From an uncultured Granulosicoccaceae bacterium (GTDB lineage Bacteria > Pseudomonadota > Gammaproteobacteria > Granulosicoccales > Granulosicoccaceae), in assembly GCA_937998875.1 (NCBI GenBank), contig CALLBO010000027.1, positions 1 through 50,643 on the forward strand: a DNA stretch of 50,643 nucleotides, written 5' to 3'. The notes below the pieces were generated by a model. That model ran no database searches, had not been told where the DNA came from, and was given only the letters and a program-made list of their open reading frames with translations. The position numbers and the translations under genes were made by a program. Each line of letters starts with the position of its first letter. Positions within the stretch are counted from its first letter, which is position 1. Positions 43,673 to 50,643 of this stretch are shown here, piece after piece.

Positions 43673-44605
43673 ATGAAACTAAAATTAGCAGGCTATCAGG
43701 GTGACCGATCCGTTCATACACGTGCAGGAAGGGTTTTTTGTGACATTATCAAGCGGGAGGCCGGTAACTCAGCTGACATATCATTTGAGGAAAATATCGT
43801 AGAGAGTGGTGCCAAAGCTGCAGATCTATTGCAAAGAACTGAGAGTGGCGAGTTAGACGGATGTTACTTCTCCTCGAGTTATCTTGCTGACCGTGTGCCG
43901 GAGCTGGGTTTGTTCGATCAACACTTTGTTGTACCGGACCGACATCACGCCTATGCAGTACTGGACGGGGCTCTGGGTGAACGGCTTAAACAGGAAGTTG
44001 AAAATAAAACCGGCTTTAAGGTTTTAGGCTACTGGGATAACGGCGTTCGAAATATCTCCAACGGTATCAAACCAATAAAATCGCCCGCTGATTGCACCGG
44101 TCTTAAAATTCGCACACTCGCCAATGACAATCATCAAAGAGTATTCAGATCACTGGGATTCCACCCAATGAAAATAGATGTCAGGGATCTACCGGAAGCA
44201 GTAATATCCGGCGCTGTCGATGCGCAGGAAAATCCATTGACGAACATCTACAATTTCAATCTTCACAAAACACACAAATATATAACGCTTAGTCGCCATC
44301 TACTTGGTGTAGCACTGCTGCTCTTTAATAAAGATACGGTTAACTCCTGGCCAGAATCATTCAGACAGATAGTATCTGATGCAGCACAGGAAGCCACCAG
44401 GCAACAACGCGTGTTTGCAGAAAAAGACGATAGTATTTGTGCCGAAGCCATGAAGGCGGATGGCTGTGAGTTGATTGAACTAACAGCAAAGGAACGAATT
44501 GCTTTTCGACAGGCTACAAAATCAGAGGTAGACCAGACCCGTGCTCAGTTCAGCGATGAATTCATCAAGCTCTTCGAGAGCGATCTTGCCGGTATGAAAT
44601 CCTGA
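43673..44605 (+). CDS. DctP-like TRAP solute-binding protein without signal peptide
   Basis: This 310-residue protein has the DctP/TRAP receptor fold, with GYWDNGVRNISNGIKPIKSP near residue 120 and a GLKIRTLANDNHQRVFRSLG stretch near 143. Its N-terminus, MKLKLAGYQG, starts inside the first strand. The upstream frame offers only a TTG at 43670 and no hydrophobic leader, so it should stay in the cytoplasm. No TRAP permease is adjacent. It may be a ligand sensor or chaperone for the acid handled by the preceding genes. The start is ATG 43673, 22 bp after the oxidoreductase gene. Confidence 0.7.
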   Translation: MKLKLAGYQGDRSVHTRAGRVFCDIIKREAGNSADISFEENIVESGAKAADLLQRTESGELDGCYFSSSYLADRVPELGLFDQHFVVPDRHHAYAVLDGALGERLKQEVENKTGFKVLGYWDNGVRNISNGIKPIKSPADCTGLKIRTLANDNHQRVFRSLGFHPMKIDVRDLPEAVISGAVDAQENPLTNIYNFNLHKTHKYITLSRHLLGVALLLFNKDTVNSWPESFRQIVSDAAQEATRQQRVFAEKDDSICAEAMKADGCELIELTAKERIAFRQATKSEVDQTRAQFSDEFIKLFESDLAGMKS

Positions 44606-44740
44606 TACGTCTTTTAACACAAGCGTGCAGCGCGTAGTTTAAAAATGCAGACGTCAGGGACTAGCCGTGAGAGAGAATCCCGAACACTAGCAATGGCGTG
44701 AATGATACCAAAGCTTAAGCGTATCAATATAAAGGTTTCA

Positions 44741-46603
44741 CTACCTCGAAACTGGAATCATCCACGGTTCACGACCGTGCGTTCCATCATCGGCTGAGAA
44801 GTAAAGAGCATCTCCACTGTAGTAGAAGTTTTCCGGATCACCGCTGTCGATCCCGGGATTGATGTCAGCCAGTTGGCGGGTACCTTCGGGAGTGCCGTCT
44901 GTAAACCATAACTCGCGGCCTGAATCATCTTTAAGGTTGACGAATACCAGTCCATCCGGGGTATTCAGATATCTAAAAACAAAACTTTGATCCCGAATGG
45001 CGTGGTTATACTTGACGGCATACCAGTCATCACCGGACAGTTTGACCAGCTGCCCGGTCTGTTGATCGTAGGACCACAGTTCAAAGCTCACCGTAGATTC
45101 GGGTCGCGGCCTAATCTCTCTTGTTCCGGCCACGTAGATACGATCGCCGTATCCCGCGATGATTCGCATGTTTTGTAAGTCAGGTGCGAGTGAAAAGAGA
45201 TTTTCGACCCGCCCGTCACGGAAACGCCATATGGATGTGCCAGCTGGTTCAACCGATAAATCAGGCGCCGAGTAAACATATTCATCGTGACTGATTTCAT
45301 CGTCGGTATTAAAAATTGAGGGTGCAGAGTCAGTGACAATTTGAAAAGAGGTCACTTCCCCATAGTTATTGCTAAAGGCCAGCGCTGACTCGCCGTCGAT
45401 AACATTCCTACCTTGGCTGAGTACAGTTTCTCCGTCGACCAGCAGCGTTTCATAGTGGGTGTAAACATTGCCATCCGGTTTTATGGTAAATGTCTTTTCC
45501 CACTCATCTGTGTCGAGATCGTACGTCCAGATCTGACGGTTATTAGGTCCGACGCTTATCTCAAATGTCGCTTGTCGTGCAGGCGATTTCACAATCCGTT
45601 TGATATTGTAGTACCCGTCACCAACCGCTTCGAACAGCTTGCGTCTGTTGCCGGAAAACGTATCTGACACCCAGAGCCCATCGACATTCACGATGAACAC
45701 CTTATCGCCCTCAAAAATAGTTCGTTCCTGCATCTGTGCAGAATCAACCTTGCTGGTATTGGATTCACTGCCATCCGTCATCCAAACTTGATCCGGGCCA
45801 AGGTAATAATCTTCAAAGCGTAGTGCAAACTGCTGCGTATCAGTTGCAGACTCCGGTGTGAACCATTTCTGTTCGTAAACCTGCATAACCGAACCGTTGT
45901 ATCCGGCACAGGCGTCATTGGGGTCCTCAGCGAAATCACCCAGCGTCATCATTCTTTTGTTCATCGCTACAGCGCCCGTTTCGGGATGTGTAGCAACAAA
46001 GTTGAATGCGATACGCTTGTGGACATCTCCCAGACTTCCCCAGTGTGATGAGCAGTCGGCAAAACGGGGATTGGCGTCGACAGTCCAGAAATATAAGCTA
46101 TCACCTGAACGATGAAACTTGGCGGGGTAACTGTCACCGTTCGGTACCAGGTCAACCAGGAGTGTTGCGCTGCCAAAGTTTAGGCGCTGATTGTTTTGTG
46201 TGTTTTGTGCTGCCGGCTCCTCAGCAGGTTGCTCTACCGGCTCTTCTGCCGCCAATTCCTGCTCTTGTTCTGGCTCTGCCTGTTCGCCGTCATCCTGCGG
46301 AGAGACTGGATTCGATTCTGTTTCAACCTCGCCCGGATTGTTCTCCTGAACCAGGCTTTCATCACCGGCTTCAACTGTATTAGTATCACCGGGACTAGTT
46401 TCATCGGGATTGGATTCAACCGGGTCAGATTCCGAGGCAGTTTCCCCGGTACTGACATTCGCCGTGTCATCGCTGGATAGTGAATCCGCTGCGATAGTCT
46501 CCTGTGAGTTTACCGGCGTTGTCGTGCTGCTGTCGGAACCGCAAGAAGATACCAGCGTCGCAATCATTAGCCCGATACACAAGGTGAAAAAATTTGCACT
46601 CAT
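44741..46603 (-). CDS. Large lipoprotein with beta-propeller-like repeats, function unknown
   Basis: This 620-residue protein begins with a lipoprotein signal (lipobox LVSSC, lipidated Cys at residue 21). An acidic, Ser/Glu/Gln-rich low-complexity linker follows to about residue 140. From there on the sequence resembles a repeated beta-propeller, with ELWFTDGTPEGTRQ near the end and similar ELWSYDQQTG, TDGSE segments. ELWxTDGTxxGT repeats are known from surface proteins of marine bacteria. A Gram-negative outer-membrane or surface location is likely. The function is not recognised. It diverges from the CotH-like gene. Confidence 0.7.
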   Translation of the reverse strand: MSANFFTLCIGLMIATLVSSCGSDSSTTTPVNSQETIAADSLSSDDTANVSTGETASESDPVESNPDETSPGDTNTVEAGDESLVQENNPGEVETESNPVSPQDDGEQAEPEQEQELAAEEPVEQPAEEPAAQNTQNNQRLNFGSATLLVDLVPNGDSYPAKFHRSGDSLYFWTVDANPRFADCSSHWGSLGDVHKRIAFNFVATHPETGAVAMNKRMMTLGDFAEDPNDACAGYNGSVMQVYEQKWFTPESATDTQQFALRFEDYYLGPDQVWMTDGSESNTSKVDSAQMQERTIFEGDKVFIVNVDGLWVSDTFSGNRRKLFEAVGDGYYNIKRIVKSPARQATFEISVGPNNRQIWTYDLDTDEWEKTFTIKPDGNVYTHYETLLVDGETVLSQGRNVIDGESALAFSNNYGEVTSFQIVTDSAPSIFNTDDEISHDEYVYSAPDLSVEPAGTSIWRFRDGRVENLFSLAPDLQNMRIIAGYGDRIYVAGTREIRPRPESTVSFELWSYDQQTGQLVKLSGDDWYAVKYNHAIRDQSFVFRYLNTPDGLVFVNLKDDSGRELWFTDGTPEGTRQLADINPGIDSGDPENFYYSGDALYFSADDGTHGREPWMIPVSR

Positions 46604-46814
46604 TCACTTTACTCCAACTTCCAAGCGGGAAACCGACCCGCCCTGCGATACGTAAACTTTATATGTAATGACAGGATAACACATCACTGTTACGCTTGGG
46701 ACCCACATTTTTCGATCACGCAACGACAATCTGTTCAAATTATGAGCAATAAGCCCTACTTCGCCAGGACCCAGTCCGGGATGCGGCCCACCCTTCAACC
46801 AGAGTTGCAACCAG

Positions 46815-46836
46815 TGACCCGGCCAATGACCCGGCC
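46815..46836. repeat. Two tandem copies of TGACCCGGCC with a 12-bp period
   Basis: TGACCCGGCC occurs at 46815-46824 and again at 46827-46836, just upstream of the CotH-like gene. It could be an operator or merely a small tandem duplication. Confidence 0.3.
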
Positions 46837-46866
46837 TGGAAAAGGATCAGGAAACCGGGCTGGCAC

Positions 46867-49512
46867 ATGACACGTTGGCTGATGACAGTAAGTGCTGTGC
46901 TTGCAATCGTTATTGCAATGGCTCTGGTGCCACCACTAGTTCATTGGCACCAACAACAAGATCAATGGACCTCGGCACGCTCAACGAAACACGATGCGAC
47001 ATCATCGTCCCCTCAGCAGGCACTTACCGGATTAGCGTCCTACTACAAACTGGATGACCACAAAGACCGACCGACAACGCTGCAACTGTCGCTGGACGAA
47101 CAAGATCTACAAACACTAACAACAAGACGTAACGACGCACTGGCACACGGCTGGATTACTTCAGAACATAAACAACAGTTACCCGCAGTTCTAAGCGTGG
47201 ATGGCAGACGAATGAATGCCAGCGTTCGCCTGCGCGGCAATCAACTGGATCATGTGTCGGGAGATAAGTGGTCAATTAAAGTTTACTTAAAGCAAGGTGC
47301 CAGGCTTAACGGCATCCGCAGATTTTCGTTGCAAGCGCCTTACACTCGTAGCTTTCAATCAGAAGCGATAATCTCAGACGCGATGCGCACCGTTGGTGTA
47401 TTAGCTCCGCGCATCGACTACGTTGAATTGGTGATTAACGGTAATCGCATCGGCATTATGCAAATGACCGAGGAGTTTGACACCCCTCTGCTTGAATCAC
47501 AGGGTCGACGATTTGGCCCATTGCTACAACTGGACGATTCACACACCTGGGAGATGGTTCGAACCACTGAACGGTACGCCCAAAAAAGCGACAAGCACTT
47601 TGACAAGAGCACGTGGTGGAATCTCTTTTCCAGCTGGCGATCAGCTCACCCGAAAGCGTATGGCAAATATAGCAAACGTAAAAAACGCGAAGATCTGGAC
47701 GCCGCCCTGTTCCAATGGATGGCGTTTGCCGACAATCAGATAAGACCATCGGAAATATTCGATATCGATGCGTTTGTCGATTTTTATATTGTCTGTGAGT
47801 ACTTTACTGCGCACAACCTTGCGCAATGGCTCAACGCCCGCCTGCACTACAATACAATAACTGCACGCTTCGAGCCGATTGCCTACGATGCCGACCTAAA
47901 CTTTAAACCCATGCGTAACGCACCGCTCACCTGCCTCAACCCGCGCAATGAGTTAGCACTCACACTGATGGAGGATCACGCCTTTGCTACTCACTGGGCA
48001 AAGCGCATAACCGGGCTCGACAAATGGCTATCATCAGATCAGTTTGCGAACACAATATCCGAATGGGATCGTTCCTATCGAAAAAAACTAAGCGCAGACT
48101 ACCCATGGTTGCCAGCTTTTGATTTCAGTATGGCACGGCGTCGCTGCCAACAACTCTGCGGACTGAATATTAACGATTTTTCACTGCCAATTACTGGCAG
48201 AAAACCATTACCCGAAGAAAATAGCATTCCGCTACACGAACTTCCCCCCGTTGTAACGGCTTACTCAGGAGAGGATGAACACGGTTCTTTTCTAACACTG
48301 CGTAATCGTATCACTGCCAATATAGTTGTAAGCAGTCTTAAGTATGACAACCAAATCAACGAGCAGCTGATTCCTCTGATCAGCGATAACAATACAGGTC
48401 ACAACACAACACAGTTACCGGTAAATTTGGGGCAAACCACAACTGGTACTCGCATAGATATAACGGGAACCACACTAACTGAAGACGACAGCTTGTCATT
48501 GCAGGTAGATGTAAAGGGGCTCGGTACACAGCATACCGTTCTAAAGCCACTCCCCTTACCGCAACACACAGTAATACCCCAACCGATCCCGATTGACACT
48601 CTAGTACAGCGTTTTTCCTTTTTAACGCAGGACAAAACGGGCAAAGTGCTGAAGATCAAAAACGGCCAGTGGCAGATTGATGAGTTAATAATATTGCCTC
48701 GCGATACAGCACTGGTAATCGACGCAGACACCAAACTGCTATTCACACCAGATGCCGGTCTCGTGTTGAACGGTAATCTGACCGTAAACGGTACTGCCTC
48801 AGCACCGGTGCTATTCGATGCAACCGATGAGGCGTCTGGTTGGTATGGTATTTTTTCGCACGGCGTAGACAGCCACGTATCAATACAACACGCGACCATC
48901 AATGCTACCCGTGGCTTTGAGATACCCGGTTGGCGTCAACCCGCGGGTTTGTTGTTTCATCGAGCGAACGCAGTTTTGGAAAACGTCAACGTCACCCATA
49001 GTTGTGCTGAAGACGCAATCAACCTGATAAGATCAAAAGTACAAATCAAACACATTCATATCAGTAACAGCTGTTCCGACGCATTAGACATCGACGCGTC
49101 AACAGGGACATTATTCGGATCAGAGTTTTACCAAGCCGGTGGTGATTTGCTCGACTTTTCCGATTCTACAATGTCATTATCCAATAGCGTTTTTTCCGGA
49201 GCTGGCGACAAGGCAATTTCGGTAGGTGAAGCCAGTGATGTTAAAATTTCTGACATCAATATAAGCGAATCGAATATCGGCATCGCAGTAAAGGATCTTT
49301 CCGATGTATCGATTACCAAAGCAGACCTCACATCACTCGATATTGGCGTGATGGCCTTTCAGAAGAAGGCCGAGTATGGACCGGCATTTGTCGTAGCCCG
49401 CGAACTTGAGATTGATGCTATGCAGCAGTATGTACTGGAGGAAAGATCGAGTATTACGCAGGATGGACAGGAGCTGCCGATTACACCGTTTGATCTAACA
49501 GACTATTATTAG
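46867..49512 (+). CDS. Membrane-anchored CotH-like (spore-coat-kinase fold) protein with C-terminal beta-helix
   Basis: This 881-residue protein has one N-terminal membrane anchor (about residues 4-26). A CotH-like kinase domain follows, with SVRLRGNQLDHVSGDKWSIK near residue 118 and the D-x-D catalytic block AYDADLNFKPM near 337-343. The last ~280 residues form short repeating strands with HATINATRG and SNSCSDALDID type turns, consistent with a right-handed parallel beta-helix. CotH proteins phosphorylate extracellular or coat proteins. The beta-helix may bind polysaccharide. Whether it acts on the neighbouring lipoprotein is unknown. Confidence 0.7.
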   Translation: MTRWLMTVSAVLAIVIAMALVPPLVHWHQQQDQWTSARSTKHDATSSSPQQALTGLASYYKLDDHKDRPTTLQLSLDEQDLQTLTTRRNDALAHGWITSEHKQQLPAVLSVDGRRMNASVRLRGNQLDHVSGDKWSIKVYLKQGARLNGIRRFSLQAPYTRSFQSEAIISDAMRTVGVLAPRIDYVELVINGNRIGIMQMTEEFDTPLLESQGRRFGPLLQLDDSHTWEMVRTTERYAQKSDKHFDKSTWWNLFSSWRSAHPKAYGKYSKRKKREDLDAALFQWMAFADNQIRPSEIFDIDAFVDFYIVCEYFTAHNLAQWLNARLHYNTITARFEPIAYDADLNFKPMRNAPLTCLNPRNELALTLMEDHAFATHWAKRITGLDKWLSSDQFANTISEWDRSYRKKLSADYPWLPAFDFSMARRRCQQLCGLNINDFSLPITGRKPLPEENSIPLHELPPVVTAYSGEDEHGSFLTLRNRITANIVVSSLKYDNQINEQLIPLISDNNTGHNTTQLPVNLGQTTTGTRIDITGTTLTEDDSLSLQVDVKGLGTQHTVLKPLPLPQHTVIPQPIPIDTLVQRFSFLTQDKTGKVLKIKNGQWQIDELIILPRDTALVIDADTKLLFTPDAGLVLNGNLTVNGTASAPVLFDATDEASGWYGIFSHGVDSHVSIQHATINATRGFEIPGWRQPAGLLFHRANAVLENVNVTHSCAEDAINLIRSKVQIKHIHISNSCSDALDIDASTGTLFGSEFYQAGGDLLDFSDSTMSLSNSVFSGAGDKAISVGEASDVKISDINISESNIGIAVKDLSDVSITKADLTSLDIGVMAFQKKAEYGPAFVVARELEIDAMQQYVLEERSSITQDGQELPITPFDLTDYY

Positions 49513-49580
49513 GCCGCGGTTTGCAACTCAGCACGCAGTGGATTCAACGTACACTTGTACGCATAACTGTTTGGTTCGGA

Positions 49581-49735
49581 GCATCTCGTAGGGGGGATAA
49601 GCTTGCGCATCCACCAATATGCCTCACAACAGATTTGTAATTGCCCACTATCCAGCAATTATTCACTTGCAAAGTGTGTAGTATTTGGTCATGCCGTTTG
49701 GTGGATGCGCAAGCTTATCCCCCTGCGAAAGATGC
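49581..49735. repeat. REPIN-like inverted pair of palindromic REP elements
   Basis: GGGGGATAAGCTTGCGCATC, followed by CACCAA, at 49592-49617 is exactly reverse-complemented at 49698-49723. Each 26-bp arm also folds on itself (GGAT/ATCC with flanking GG/CC), as REP sequences do. Flanking GCATCT (49581-49586) and AGATGC (49730-49735) extend the symmetry. The 80-bp spacer encodes nothing visible. Similar GGTGGAT...ATCCACC palindromes are common in intergenic regions of Gammaproteobacteria and are moved by RAYT transposases. No transposase lies in the window. Confidence 0.8.
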
Positions 49736-49890
49736 CAGATTTCTGATCCATCCCCGCTAACGGTACAAACAGATGATACCTATAGTTGCGATTATCAAGG
49801 CACCGTTAGTTGGCTGTACGGTACCAACCCTTCCGCACAGTACACAAAACAATATAACCTTTATAAAACCATACAATCACAACTAAAATT

Positions 49891-50643
49891 CTACAACGTC
49901 TCAACACCGAGTTCATCCGCCAGCACATCCAGCTTCTTGCGTAACGCGGGTGCTATGGGTATGCCGTTCTCGCTTCGGTCTTTAGTAATCGCTGCTAATC
50001 GTTCCCCGGGCAATCGTATTTCATCATAGCCAGGTAGCAACGGTGATGACTTCATTTGCATCCACACTTCATCTATCTCTTTTTTAAAGTTGCCTACATC
50101 GGTAAATGCTTTAATGTCGAGCGCGACTATAAACTGCCCGGTGTTAGTTACCGATTCACTGTCCGCATTGAAGTCAACGACATTACGGCCAAACGCAGCA
50201 CCATTGAGTGTGCCTGCAAGAATACCGAATATAAGAGACAACCCGTACCCCTTCGGGCCGCCAATAGGCAACAAGAAACCCTCAGCGGCACGAGTCGGAT
50301 CGGTTAGTGGATTGCCCTGTTTGTCAATCATCCAGCCCTCGGGCATTTTTTCACCACGCTGAGCTGCGGTTTTTACTTTACCATAGGCTGCAACGGTTGT
50401 AGCCATATCAAGCACAATTGGAGGATTGTTAGCTGAGGGAATTGCAACGGCGATAGGGTTGGTACTCAACAGCATTTCAGTCCCGCCCCAAGGCGGCAGA
50501 TGGTTGGCACTACCCACAGCAACATACAAACCGATCATATCTTTTTCGAGTGGCATCATCGCGTATAAAGAAGCAGGACCGGCATGATTGGAAAACCGTG
50601 AACCTACCCACGCCACTCCGCTTGTGGCGGCTTTTTGCATAGC
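49891..50643 (-). CDS. Malate/L-lactate (Ldh2-type) dehydrogenase, C-terminal part (gene continues past the window end)
   Basis: The visible 250 residues match the C-terminal two thirds of the Ldh_2 family of NAD(P)-dependent malate/lactate/ureidoglycolate dehydrogenases. The landmarks are SNHAGPASLYAMM near the start, STNPIAVAIPS, the catalytic-region VLDMATTVAAYGK and LPIGGPKGYGLSLIFG. Family members are about 330-360 residues, so about 90 N-terminal residues lie outside. The reading frame remains open to the last base, so the methionine near 50640 is internal. The TAA stop at 49891 is 156 bp from the REPIN. Confidence 0.88.
   Translation of the reverse strand, partial: AMQKAATSGVAWVGSRFSNHAGPASLYAMMPLEKDMIGLYVAVGSANHLPPWGGTEMLLSTNPIAVAIPSANNPPIVLDMATTVAAYGKVKTAAQRGEKMPEGWMIDKQGNPLTDPTRAAEGFLLPIGGPKGYGLSLIFGILAGTLNGAAFGRNVVDFNADSESVTNTGQFIVALDIKAFTDVGNFKKEIDEVWMQMKSSPLLPGYDEIRLPGERLAAITKDRSENGIPIAPALRKKLDVLADELGVETL

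Noticed and set aside
46604..46866. Gene in the gap between the lipoprotein and CotH-like genes
   Set aside because: Only short frames without similarity, ribosome site or neighbour support were found; the 12-bp tandem repeat is the only structure.
1..50643. CRISPR arrays, rRNA/tRNA genes, prophage or transposase genes
   Set aside because: No regularly spaced repeats, tRNA cloverleaf signatures or mobile-element proteins were recognised by eye anywhere in the window.

Overview
The window looks like a chromosomal catabolic island from a Gram-negative, probably marine, proteobacterium; a gammaproteobacterium is my best guess. The reasons are a murein-recycling kinase (AnmK), an OM-type lipoprotein, many periplasmic binding-protein transporters (ABC, TAXI-TRAP and two tripartite tricarboxylate systems), a REPIN-like palindromic repeat and moderate GC (by eye a little under 50%). 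Lineage is inference. No rRNA, tRNA, CRISPR array, phage gene or transposase was seen.

Layout. (1) 1-4.1 kb, minus: 5' part of anmK, a frameshifted remnant of a dipeptide ABC permease on the plus strand, then a ribose-type ABC importer (permease, binding protein, ATPase). (2) 4.2-12.8 kb: a glutathione transferase, a leaderless NMT1-like protein followed by a two-subunit molybdenum hydroxylase, a TAXI-TRAP transporter, and a secreted esterase. (3) 12.8-19.3 kb, minus: cupin, an AhpD-like gene interrupted by an in-frame UGA that I read as selenocysteine, an Asp/Glu-racemase-family protein and a three-subunit molybdenum hydroxylase. (4) 19.4-31.2 kb: cyclase-family hydrolase, OsmC, an aromatic (dihydroxypyridine-type) FAD monooxygenase, a flavin reductase with a MarR-like tail, a MarR regulator, an enamidase-like amidohydrolase, an AA_synth protein, a 6-hydroxynicotinate-reductase-like Fe-S protein, and a molybdenum hydroxylase whose Fe-S and Mo subunits are fused. 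(5) 31.3-44.6 kb: a hydroxyisobutyrate-dehydrogenase-type enzyme, two Gfo/Idh/MocA oxidoreductases, an AEC carrier, OsmC, two complete tripartite tricarboxylate (TTT) transporters facing away from each other, a CMD-family protein, and a leaderless DctP-like protein. (6) 44.7-50.6 kb: a large lipoprotein, a membrane-anchored CotH-like/beta-helix protein, a REPIN, and the 3' part of a malate/lactate (Ldh2-type) dehydrogenase.

How it may work together. The core reads as N-heteroaromatic (nicotinate-like) catabolism. A molybdenum hydroxylase would hydroxylate the ring, the Hnr-like protein would reduce it, the enamidase-like protein would open it to a formylglutarate-type product, and a beta-hydroxyacid dehydrogenase could act on the semialdehyde. 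That is the route known from Eubacterium barkeri. Here it lies beside an oxygen-dependent pyridine-ring monooxygenase, so the locus may hold two routes or a hybrid. A MarR regulator sits between the monooxygenase/reductase genes and the enamidase gene, and a matching palindrome overlaps the enamidase and hnr promoters. A separate ATCGAT-centred palindrome recurs upstream of the TTT, TAXI, OsmC and selenoprotein genes. The substrates are inferred from family and context, not proved.
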